The notes under the pieces: generated by a model
What the model saw: only the letters and a program-made list of their open reading frames with translations
The model's database searches: none
Told to the model about the DNA's origin: nothing
Shown: one piece after another, positions 1 to 7,316 of the stretch
Numbering within the stretch: position 1 is the stretch's first letter
Layout of the letters: the number at the start of each line of letters is the position of its first letter
Assembly: GCA_032834875.1 (NCBI GenBank)
Contig: CP135238.1
Span: 2,022,001-2,086,000 of the forward strand
Origin: Sulfuracidifex metallicus DSM 6482 = JCM 9184
GTDB taxonomy: Archaea > Thermoproteota > Thermoprotei_A > Sulfolobales > Sulfolobaceae
Reading direction: 5' to 3'
DNA: 64,000 bases
Translations under genes and position numbers: made by a program

Positions 1-342
1 AGCTCTAACTTTGCTTTGACTCACGTTTATGAAGGAATTGGGATCCTTCACGAAAACTTGCTTGTTTTTGTAGATCTCTTTTGGTATTACAAAGCCTGGG
101 TCATGATGATCGTAATGATAATGGGTGACAACAATTACATCAGCGTCTTTGGCTGCGTTGTAAATTACCTTACTTAGCTCCATTAACTTTTCTACTTCTA
201 ACTTATGAGGAGGAAGGCCATATCGTCTAGGTGCCAAAGAGACCGCGGGATCAACTAAAATTCTTGTATCTGAGGTTTCTATCAATGTTGCTTGGGATCT
301 CACCCCTAAGCTCTCGAAGGCTAGAGGAAGAACCTTAATCAT
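1..342 (-). CDS. MBL-fold metallo-hydrolase, UPF0282 type (partial, C-terminus outside window)
   Basis: The minus strand reads from ATG at 342 through the window edge with no stop, giving the first 114 residues. The N-terminus ([20 protein letters not shown]) and the motif [11 protein letters not shown] at about residues 74-84 are the HxHxDHH zinc-binding signature of the metallo-beta-lactamase fold. The wording matches the archaeal UPF0282 family, usually about 300 residues, so roughly two thirds is missing here. The substrate is unknown. The family assignment comes from the motif; the function is not inferable. Confidence 0.85.
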   Translation of the reverse strand, partial: MIKVLPLAFESLGVRSQATLIETSDTRILVDPAVSLAPRRYGLPPHKLEVEKLMELSKVIYNAAKDADVIVVTHYHYDHHDPGFVIPKEIYKNKQVFVKDPNSFINVSQSKVRA

Positions 343-367
343 AATGATAAAAAATGATTTTTAAGAT

Positions 368-622
368 TTAAAGCCTGAGACTTCTAATATCATTTACCAG
401 CTTGTTAAGCTCATGAACGGTGGCATGGACATCCATCTTAGCCATCCTTAAACCGTAGTTGGTTCTCCTCTCCATCATTTTTCCTACACCATAAACTGCC
501 AGCCCAGTGACCGTAGTAACGTGAAAAGGGTCATCCAGACCAAAGGCTATAAATTTTCCTACGCCTTGAACCAATTTGCCTCGTGGCTCATAATCACCTA
601 GCAAGGACCTAACATAGCTCAT
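368..622 (-). CDS. small conserved hypothetical protein
   Basis: An 84-residue reading frame starting with ATG (MSYVRSLLGDYEPRGKLVQG). It ends 25 nt before the start of the MBL-fold gene on the same strand, so the two may be cotranscribed. It has a Gly-rich, weakly hydrophobic centre (residues 20-48) followed by a charged, probably helical C-terminus (HELNKLVNDIRSL). I do not recognise the family. It is supported by the absence of any competing frame, tight spacing to a real gene and ordinary codon use. Confidence 0.6.
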   Translation of the reverse strand: MSYVRSLLGDYEPRGKLVQGVGKFIAFGLDDPFHVTTVTGLAVYGVGKMMERRTNYGLRMAKMDVHATVHELNKLVNDIRSLRL

Positions 623-919
623 GTTTATTATGTTATCAGGTTAATACTTTAAGGAAAAACTTAGGAATTTAGGTAATATCACGACTAAAACAACCCTTCC
701 GTAATAGATTATGGACTTATAACAGCTGAGAGTCTATCATAATAGAAGAGAGAGAATTTATTTTCAAACGTTCATACCCTTATAGTCATACAAAAGAAAG
801 CTTATGAATTTAGATAATACTTCCTCCTTAAGCGTTTAAACCACGTTCTGAACTAGAGAGCTTAAGTGCATTAGAATAAGCGAAACATTTAATGTAAGTT
901 GAAACATAAATATGCATCA
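623..919. other. intergenic region with promoter of the glycosyltransferase gene
   Basis: No convincing gene is seen in these roughly 300 bases between divergent genes. A TATA-like element (aacatttaatg, 883-893) lies about 30 nt before the ATG at 920. That argues for a leaderless start there rather than at the in-frame TTG at 899, which would sit only about 10 nt from the TATA box. Confidence 0.4.
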
Positions 920-2092
920 ATGTTTCAAGTATTATTGCTATTGCTTAGTCTCGCAATGTCATCCTGGAGTTCTTATAATTCATTTCTTGCTATAAGGGGA
1001 GTAACTTGGAAACCCGTAGAGACGCGTGACTTTAGCGGAGTACGTTTCTCAATTATAGTACCAGCTAAGAATGAAGGTAAGGTATTACCACGTTTGCTAG
1101 ATCGCCTTGTAAACATGGAATATGACAGATCTAAGTATGACATAACAGTAATACAAGACTCTTCGACCGATGATACAGAAGAACAATGTAGGAGATATGA
1201 GCTCAAGTATGATAATGTTAAATGTGTCACACTACCTCCTTCAAATAAGGTTAACGGAAAAAGTAGGGCGTTAAATTACGCTCTGATGACAACGAAAGGA
1301 GATATCGTGGGCATTTTCGATGCCGATAGTGTACCAAAGTTGGATGTATTATCTATAGTTGCACCAAAGTTTTACGATCCAAAGGTCGGTGCAGTTCAGG
1401 GAAAGCTAGTCCCTATAAACGTAAGGGAGTCTTTAACTGCCCGTTTTGCTTCTCTAGAAGAATTACTTTATGAGTATTCCATAGCAGGAAGGGCTAGAAT
1501 GGGGCTCTTCGTACCTTTGGAAGGAACATGCTCGTTCATAAGAAAGGATGTACTCTCCGTGGTTGGCGGATGGAACGAGGAAACTTTAACTGAAGATTTA
1601 GACCTTAGCCTTAAGTTACATTCACTTGGTTACAAGGTATTATATTCCCCTTCTGCTTTGACATGGAGGGAAGTTCCTGTTAGATTCAGGGTATTATGGA
1701 AACAGAGAATAAGATGGTACAGAGGACACTTTGAAGTGTCTTGGAAGATCAGCAGAATAAACGGTAAGCTGTTAGACGGATTCATAATAACCCTGAGCCC
1801 ATTCTTTATGATAATATCCGTAGTCAACTACGGCTTGTTTTTACTTTACCCATTTAGCTTATGGTATTTCTTGGCTACTGCTTTAGTATCAATAGCTACA
1901 CTCATGTCCTTTCTAATATCAATGTCAATCTCTAGAAGACATATGATAGGATCATTTCTGCCATTTCTCTCCCTCGTTTATATCAATCTAATTATACTGA
2001 TGAATTTCTACGCAGTCCTATTAGAGTTGCTTAGAATCAAGAAGGAATGGGTAAAGACAGAGAGATCACCTTCAACAAATTTAGGTATATAA
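920..2092 (+). CDS. processive family 2 glycosyltransferase, membrane-bound
   Basis: About 390 residues, predicted to add sugars from a nucleotide-sugar donor to a growing glycan or lipid-linked acceptor at the cytoplasmic membrane. Visible features are an N-terminal hydrophobic segment, the GT-A opening FSIIVPAKNEGKV (about residue 43), the DAD metal/nucleotide motif (about 134-136), a TED acidic motif (about 224-226) and QRIRW (about 262-266), the Q/RxxRW signature of processive enzymes related to cellulose and hyaluronan synthases. Three membrane segments follow at the C-terminus. An in-frame TTG at 899 would add seven residues; the upstream TATA position favours the ATG at 920. Acceptor and product are unknown; surface glycan or exopolysaccharide synthesis is the best guess. 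Confidence 0.85.
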   Translation: MFQVLLLLLSLAMSSWSSYNSFLAIRGVTWKPVETRDFSGVRFSIIVPAKNEGKVLPRLLDRLVNMEYDRSKYDITVIQDSSTDDTEEQCRRYELKYDNVKCVTLPPSNKVNGKSRALNYALMTTKGDIVGIFDADSVPKLDVLSIVAPKFYDPKVGAVQGKLVPINVRESLTARFASLEELLYEYSIAGRARMGLFVPLEGTCSFIRKDVLSVVGGWNEETLTEDLDLSLKLHSLGYKVLYSPSALTWREVPVRFRVLWKQRIRWYRGHFEVSWKISRINGKLLDGFIITLSPFFMIISVVNYGLFLLYPFSLWYFLATALVSIATLMSFLISMSISRRHMIGSFLPFLSLVYINLIILMNFYAVLLELLRIKKEWVKTERSPSTNLGI

Positions 2093-2150
2093 TATAATAA
2101 TTAAATGAATAAATTTTTATTAAAAATGTCTCTTTATGTATAACAATTCA

Positions 2151-2813
2151 TTATATTCTCTTTTTTTCTGCAGCTTTGCTGTTAGATATACCCATTAAAA
2201 AGTCCTTTAGCTTGTTGTAAACGTTCATTTCGAAGTTTTCTAGTTTCAACGCGGTAAATGATATGGCTGCAGCTAAGATCCAACCTGCTAAAACGTCTAA
2301 AGGCCAATGCACACCAACGTAAACTCTAGAATAGCTCACCAATAGAGCCTCAATTGTTAAAGGAACTGAAATGTAATAAGGTAAAGTTAAAAGAAGCGTT
2401 ATTGCACCAACTCCAACTATGAGCGCGTGACCGGAAGGGTAAGAGTAATCGTGAGGCTTAGGAACTAGAAGATGATAGTTGCTTAGAACCAAGAATGGTC
2501 TGGGCTCTGCTACAGAGTACTTCGAAAGCTCACCTAATATGATAGCCAAAATAAAAGCTGATGCAAGTATGATGGATGCCCTTCTATATTTTCCTCCTGC
2601 TATGAAAAGGGCAGCAGTTACTGGTATCCATACGTATTCCCTGCCGTATTTCGATAGAAAGACCATCACTGGATTAAGGTAACTTACTTGAGAAGAGTTA
2701 ATCAGATGATAAAAGAAGATGTTCCCTGGAACTCCTGCCTCGCCTAGTATTTTTACTATAATCGAAATAGCTATATATATAGCGTAAATAGCAAAAATAT
2801 ATCTCCAGTTCAC
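2151..2813 (-). CDS. PAP2-family membrane phosphatase
   Basis: A 220-residue integral membrane protein starting at GTG (2813). It carries the three phosphatase signatures of the type 2 phosphatidic acid phosphatase superfamily: KYSVAEPRP (98-106, KX6RP), PSGH (126-129) and SRVYVGVHWPLD (162-173, SRX5HX3D). The family removes phosphate or pyrophosphate from lipids. In archaea, members act on isoprenyl phosphates and pyrophosphates, so recycling of dolichyl (pyro)phosphate is a reasonable role, though inferred. It is convergent with the glycosyltransferase gene; the two ends are 58 nt apart. A TATA-like run (tttattatat on the minus strand) precedes the start. Confidence 0.88.
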   Translation of the reverse strand: MNWRYIFAIYAIYIAISIIVKILGEAGVPGNIFFYHLINSSQVSYLNPVMVFLSKYGREYVWIPVTAALFIAGGKYRRASIILASAFILAIILGELSKYSVAEPRPFLVLSNYHLLVPKPHDYSYPSGHALIVGVGAITLLLTLPYYISVPLTIEALLVSYSRVYVGVHWPLDVLAGWILAAAISFTALKLENFEMNVYNKLKDFLMGISNSKAAEKKRI

Positions 2814-3011
2814 ACCATAGAACTACTTAGATATATAATAAATCTTCTCAGGAGAAGAAAGGTATTCTATCGATTGTTGAAATGAATGCTAGGCTTAACT
2901 ACTTTCAGGAGTTGCACTCATAACATTCTATAAGTTTTATTGCATTTTAAATAAATCTATTATTTCTTAATTATTTAAGCCAAAACTAAGCAGAAGATGT
3001 AACTAGTTCCA

Positions 3012-3024
3012 AAGTTTAAATTTA
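3012..3024 (+). promoter_or_regulatory. TATA-box promoter of the thiD gene
   Basis: The sequence aaagtttaaattt is centred about 26 nt upstream of the ATG at 3044, the spacing expected for an archaeal TATA box driving a leaderless transcript. No GGTG ribosome-binding site precedes the ATG, which fits. Confidence 0.55.
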
Positions 3025-3043
3025 GGGTAGAAATCCTTTTCTT

Positions 3044-4246
3044 ATGAAGAATAGACCTATAGCATTGATCATAGCAGGCAGCGACTCTGGAGGAGGAGCT
3101 GGACTCCAAGCGGACCTGAAGACTCTAACTTCAATGGGGGTCTTTGGAGTTACAGTAATAACTGGATTAACTGCCCAGAATACGATTGGAGTAAAATCAA
3201 TCTATAACGTTGATCCATCGTTCATTTCCTCGCAGTTCGACGCTGTCATGGAGGATTTCTCAGTGAAGTTCGGAAAGACGGGAATGCTATCTAACGAGAG
3301 CATAATAAAGGCAGTTCAGGAGAAAGTTAAGGAATATAACTTGAAACTTGTGGTGGATCCAGTAATGGTTTCTAAGACTGGATCTCCCTTACTTGATGAG
3401 TCATCTGTTGACGCCTTAAAATCTTTGATGAAGGACGCGTTACTCTCAACACCAAATAAGTATGAGGCGGAGAAATTGGCTGGAGAGAAAATAACTAGCT
3501 TAGATGACTTGAAAAGAGTAGCTAGGAAGCTCTACAACGATATAGGAAATGTGGTAGTTAAAGGAGGAAATATGTTCAATGGAACAGATGTAGCTATGTT
3601 AGACGGCCAGGAAATGGAGATAAAGTCTCCGAAGGTTAATACATCTAACCTTCACGGTAGCGGAGACGTATTTTCAGCGTCCATTGTAGGCTTTCTATCA
3701 AAGGGTGCTTCATTAATTGAAGCTATTGAGGAGTCAAAGAAATTTGTATACTTTTCTATATTAAATTCCCTTTCAATAGGTAAAGGCAAGGGACCTGTGG
3801 ATCCTTTCGCAAGCGCGGAATCTGTTATGGAACGAGAAAATGGAAGAAAGACCTTAGAGGAACTTCTCCATTTTATTGAGGGAAACAAGAAATTTGTTTC
3901 CCTTATGAGGGACGACTTCAAAGCTAATGTAAGTTACCTTACTAACTATGGGGACGTAATCAGTCTAGCTGGAGGAATAATAAAATATATAGATAAAATA
4001 AAGCTTGACGGACCTCTTCTAGTAAATCTAGACAATGACGTGACTAGGATTGCCAAGAAGGTTGGTGGACGTATAGGAATTCTTTTACCTTTCTCTCCCT
4101 TAATACTAAAAAAAGCAGAAATGGGAATAATAAAAATAACCGACAGTGGAGTAGAAGGAGATGCTGTAGTCTTCAACGGAAATATATTTCTTACAGCGTC
4201 TACATTGAACCAAATGAAGAATAAAATAGAGGTTCTATGGAGTTGA
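3044..4246 (+). CDS. thiD: hydroxymethylpyrimidine (phosphate) kinase ThiD with diverged C-terminal ThiN-position domain
   Basis: 400 residues. Residues 1-265 are a ribokinase-fold ThiD, which phosphorylates HMP and HMP-P for thiamine synthesis. Visible are [17 protein letters not shown] (11-27), [11 protein letters not shown] (103-113) and the GSGD anion-hole/catalytic motif (205-208). The last 130 residues occupy the position of the ThiN thiamine-phosphate synthase domain of archaeal ThiDN fusions. However, I do not see the ThiN hallmarks there (GRI, GASxHxAR, RxAxxxRY), so this half is strongly diverged or has another role. A separate gene at 42773-43339 has all those motifs. The pfkB gene downstream starts inside the 3' end (10-nt overlap), so the two form an operon. 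Confidence 0.88.
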   Translation: MKNRPIALIIAGSDSGGGAGLQADLKTLTSMGVFGVTVITGLTAQNTIGVKSIYNVDPSFISSQFDAVMEDFSVKFGKTGMLSNESIIKAVQEKVKEYNLKLVVDPVMVSKTGSPLLDESSVDALKSLMKDALLSTPNKYEAEKLAGEKITSLDDLKRVARKLYNDIGNVVVKGGNMFNGTDVAMLDGQEMEIKSPKVNTSNLHGSGDVFSASIVGFLSKGASLIEAIEESKKFVYFSILNSLSIGKGKGPVDPFASAESVMERENGRKTLEELLHFIEGNKKFVSLMRDDFKANVSYLTNYGDVISLAGGIIKYIDKIKLDGPLLVNLDNDVTRIAKKVGGRIGILLPFSPLILKKAEMGIIKITDSGVEGDAVVFNGNIFLTASTLNQMKNKIEVLWS

Positions 4247-5130
4247 TATACGTAGTAGGAAGTTATAATCTTGATCTATTAGTAAGGGTAGAAAGATTTC
4301 CAGAGGATGGAGAGACGGTATTCTCGAAGGAGATATTTAGCGGGCACGGAGGTAAGGGCTCGAATCAAGCTGTTTCCGCTTCTAGACTTGGCGGAAAGGT
4401 AAAATTAACTGCCGCTGTAGGAAATGATGATATTGGGAAAAACGCGTTACTTTTCTGGGATAACGAAAAGGTAGACAGAAGCAACGTAAAGGTAAAAAAC
4501 ACAAAGACAGGCAATGCCCTTATCATAATAGATAAGGAGGGTAGGAATAGAATTATCGTAAACAGAGGAGCAAACTTTCTGCTTTCTCCTGAAGACGTAG
4601 ACGTATCTAGATCTAAGGAGGAAGACATACTTTTGACACAAATGGAGATAAAGGAAAACGTGGTCTTCAAGGCATTAAAGGAATTTAATGGGATTAGAAT
4701 TTTGAATCCTGCACCTTCAATAATAAGCAACAAGGAAATCTTCAACTACGTAGATATATTGACACCTAACGAGGTGGAATTTAAGGAATTAGCCCCTGCG
4801 GACGACATACGAAGTGGATTGGAGCTCATGCTTAAGAAAGTGAGGAAAGCCGTGGTTTTAACCATGGGAGATAGAGGCGTAATCCTAGCAACTAAGCATA
4901 AAAAAGTTGAAATTAAGGCGGTGAGAGTTAAGGCATTGGACACTACAGGAGCAGGAGACGTATTCAACGCCTCGCTAGCTTACGCTTTAGAAAAGGGTAT
5001 GGATCTGGATGAAGCAGTAGGATTCGCTAATGCTGTCGCCGGCTTATCTGTTACTAAGGAGGGAGCCTTAGGACCTAAAATGGATGAGGTAAAGTTATTT
5101 TTTGAAAAGATTAATATGAAAATACCTTGA
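4237..5130 (+). CDS. PfkB-family carbohydrate/nucleoside kinase (ribokinase-like)
   Basis: 297 residues of the ribokinase superfamily. The N-terminal substrate motif GGKGSNQAV (38-46) is the classic PfkB signature 1, and DTTGAGDVFNASLAY (235-249) is signature 2 with the catalytic aspartate. The protein closely follows the ribokinase pattern, so ribose or a nucleoside is the likely substrate, phosphorylated by ATP in the cytoplasm. It starts at ATG 4237, overlapping the thiD stop. An in-frame TTG two codons later is possible. Whether it belongs to thiamine metabolism or is only cotranscribed is not decidable from sequence. Confidence 0.85.
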   Translation: MELIYVVGSYNLDLLVRVERFPEDGETVFSKEIFSGHGGKGSNQAVSASRLGGKVKLTAAVGNDDIGKNALLFWDNEKVDRSNVKVKNTKTGNALIIIDKEGRNRIIVNRGANFLLSPEDVDVSRSKEEDILLTQMEIKENVVFKALKEFNGIRILNPAPSIISNKEIFNYVDILTPNEVEFKELAPADDIRSGLELMLKKVRKAVVLTMGDRGVILATKHKKVEIKAVRVKALDTTGAGDVFNASLAYALEKGMDLDEAVGFANAVAGLSVTKEGALGPKMDEVKLFFEKINMKIP

Positions 5131-5132
5131 CT

Positions 5133-5231
5133 ATGTCTGCGAGAAAAAAGGGAAAAGCTAAGAAAGAAAGCAAAAAGGAATATGAATGTATAGGTCTATG
5201 TGATCTAGAAAGGGAATCTGAGAAGGATTAG
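5133..5231 (+). CDS. tiny Lys-rich protein with a CX5C pair, 32 aa
   Basis: ATG at 5133 opens 32 codons ending TAG at 5229-5231: MSARKKGKAKKESKKEYECI followed by GLCDLERESEKD. The frame fits almost exactly into the gap between the kinase stop (5130) and the next ATG (5233), a tight-packing pattern typical of genes in an operon. The first half is very basic, the second acidic with two cysteines six residues apart. I do not recognise it. Nucleic-acid binding is possible from charge alone. Confidence 0.45.
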   Translation: MSARKKGKAKKESKKEYECIGLCDLERESEKD

Positions 5232-5232
5232 T

Positions 5233-5943
5233 ATGTGCAGATTGCTGGCTTTTCACGTTAAAGGCAAGTTAGACAACAACTTAATACAAGCTTTAAAGAA
5301 GGTCTCAGAGTACGACGAGCTTTCGATGTACAAAGGCCATCCAGATGGATGGGGAATAGTTGCACTAGTGAGAGAAGGTAAAGATTGGAACATGATATAT
5401 CACAGAAGCAGCAAACCGGCGTATCAGGATTCCCGTTTTGACGAAATTGAAATTAGTGGAGATGAAATCATAGGGATCGCACACGTAAGGAAGGCTGGTA
5501 AGATGTTCTTATTAGGCGTTAACCATTCACATCCATATCATTTAAGATCTTCAGGCTATGATTTGTTCTTTGCACATAACGGGTCAGTGAACAGAACGGC
5601 ATTCAGTTCTCCTCAAATGCCATACACTGATAGTTATTTAATTCTTCATGATATATCTTCGCTAATAGATGAAGGATACTCTCCCTCTAAAGCGTACCGA
5701 AAGGAATTTGAAAGAATTATGAGCGTCTCATCCAGTTTGAATTCTGCCTTGCTTTACATGAGAGGAAAGGAAGTAGGGCTAATTATCTTACATTACTTTA
5801 ATAATGAACTCATGCATGAAAAAAACGAGGAATATTACAAGATATACTGCGACTCTAATTACTGCGTTTCGTCTTCCTTGTTGAAATACTTACCTAAGAA
5901 TTATTCTATGGAGCGAATTCCCATTGGGTTTAAACAATTGTAA
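5233..5943 (+). CDS. class II glutamine amidotransferase (YafJ-like, stand-alone)
   Basis: 236 residues beginning MCRLLAFH, so methionine removal exposes the catalytic Cys of an N-terminal-nucleophile glutaminase. Further motifs of the fold are GHPDGWGI (about 35-42), GIAHVRKAG (about 84-92), NHSHPYH and FAHNGSV. The enzyme would release ammonia from glutamine. There is no synthase domain attached, so the acceptor is unknown. The family resembles bacterial YafJ/EgtC-type proteins. It lies 1 nt after the tiny basic ORF, probably in the thiD-pfkB operon. Confidence 0.85.
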   Translation: MCRLLAFHVKGKLDNNLIQALKKVSEYDELSMYKGHPDGWGIVALVREGKDWNMIYHRSSKPAYQDSRFDEIEISGDEIIGIAHVRKAGKMFLLGVNHSHPYHLRSSGYDLFFAHNGSVNRTAFSSPQMPYTDSYLILHDISSLIDEGYSPSKAYRKEFERIMSVSSSLNSALLYMRGKEVGLIILHYFNNELMHEKNEEYYKIYCDSNYCVSSSLLKYLPKNYSMERIPIGFKQL

Positions 5944-5999
5944 CTATATTAAAGTAAATTGAAGTTAAGTTTAAATAAGTCGGCTCTAGGTTAAAGACT

Positions 6000-6263
6000 A
6001 TGGAAAGCATATTAGCAAGAAATGTAAAATACACAGACGAAAATGGCTTCGAAACTAAGGAAAAGCCTTGCAAAGGTTTTGCAATATATACTACAATAAT
6101 ACCAACAAATTCAATTAAAGAGGTATCTATATTTAAAATAGATGGCTGCAAAGAACAATATTTAAAGTCTTTTGATAATACTGATGACAAAATGAGTATA
6201 GTAACTGATATGGAAAACCTTCCTCAGGGTCTAGTTAACGTAGTACTTCAAACACTTAAGTAA
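6000..6263 (+). CDS. hypothetical protein upstream of the TnpB-like gene
   Basis: An 87-residue frame from ATG 6000 (MESILARNVKYTDENGFETK). A TATA-like stretch (gtttaaataag) lies about 26 nt upstream, supporting a leaderless start. Mixed composition with two cysteines (CKGFAIYTT and GCKEQY) and no membrane segment. It ends 19 nt before the TnpB-like gene, so the two are likely cotranscribed. No family is recognised. Confidence 0.6.
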   Translation: MESILARNVKYTDENGFETKEKPCKGFAIYTTIIPTNSIKEVSIFKIDGCKEQYLKSFDNTDDKMSIVTDMENLPQGLVNVVLQTLK

Positions 6264-6282
6264 GAAAATCATATTATTTTTT

Positions 6283-7125
6283 ATGAAGGAACAACTCGTT
6301 TCCGTAAAAGTAATAGATTTTGGTAAGTTAAAAACTATTTATGACGATATATGCTTCTTTAGGGCTTATAATAACGCCATAAGAAAGGTAGAGGGGAGTA
6401 GGCTCTCCCCTCCACCTTCTATACCTAGAGAAATCCTTTCCTCAATACAAGGAAAAGGTCCAATTAGACTTGGACCGATTGAAATACAATTTATAAATGA
6501 GACTAAAATAAGGCTAAAGGGATACAACACATTAGTTGAAGGAGTGCCTGAACTTGGAGAACCATTATATGCAATAGTTGACATGACAGATGGAATAAAG
6601 GTAATGCTAGCTTATGAGGGAAGAAAGGTAGTGGTAGGAATAGACGTTGGCATTAGACATCTAATAACTGTCGCCTCCCTCTTGGACGGAAAGTTATGGA
6701 AAGTACGATACTTCGGTACTGATTTAATGAAGGATGACTTCGCGAGATATCTAGGAGATAATCAGGGTTATTCTCACCTACAGACTATAAGGGACAAGGT
6801 GCGGAGACAAACCATAGAAGCAGTAAACTTCATCGAAGAAATGAACCCTAAGGTAGTTGCGATGGAGGACCTTAGGCTTTACGACAACAAAATAGGAAGG
6901 GGACTTAAGACTATTCAAAACGCTCTTGAGCTAGAATTATACAAGAGGGGAATAAGGTATAGAAGATTAGAACCATATAACACTTCAAAGATATGTTCTA
7001 ACTGTGGCTATAAAAAAGGAGAAATACTAGGCTCTATATTCGTCTGTCCTGCTTGCGGTTACAAGGCAGACAGGGACTTCAACGCGGCTTTCAACATAGC
7101 TTTAAGATGCTTCTACACGTGTTAG
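6283..7125 (+). CDS. compact TnpB-like RuvC-fold protein, no TnpA partner
   Basis: 280 residues with a complete TnpB-type nuclease core. RuvC-I is VVVGIDVGIRHLITVA (Asp121), RuvC-II is VVAMEDLRL (Glu196), a zinc ribbon has CSNC (238-241) and CPAC (255-258), and RuvC-III is DRDFNAAFNIA (Asp265). Only about 115 residues precede RuvC-I, where TnpB proteins normally have about 170-190, so the RNA/DNA-recognition part is short or different. There is no TnpA or serine recombinase beside it and no obvious transposon end. It could be a remnant, an orphan awaiting TnpA in trans, or a domesticated gene. The intact triad and zinc ribbon argue against simple decay. Confidence 0.8.
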   Translation: MKEQLVSVKVIDFGKLKTIYDDICFFRAYNNAIRKVEGSRLSPPPSIPREILSSIQGKGPIRLGPIEIQFINETKIRLKGYNTLVEGVPELGEPLYAIVDMTDGIKVMLAYEGRKVVVGIDVGIRHLITVASLLDGKLWKVRYFGTDLMKDDFARYLGDNQGYSHLQTIRDKVRRQTIEAVNFIEEMNPKVVAMEDLRLYDNKIGRGLKTIQNALELELYKRGIRYRRLEPYNTSKICSNCGYKKGEILGSIFVCPACGYKADRDFNAAFNIALRCFYTC

Positions 7126-7316
7126 TTTTCAGTTCTTTTATCTCTTTTCCTTTTTAGTTTCACTATTTTTATCTTAAGAATTATTCTTAAATAATTAAGT
7201 AAAATAGATATAAAATTTTATATTTAAGTATTTTATTTGATATATTATTAAATCTAAGAATATAGATATTATGAAGGTAGAAAGAACTTAAATATTTTAG
7301 ATATATCTTTTTGTCT

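Noticed and set aside
6283-7125. A complete IS200/IS605-type insertion sequence
   Set aside because: No TnpA gene, no recognisable subterminal hairpins and no target duplication seen around the TnpB-like gene.
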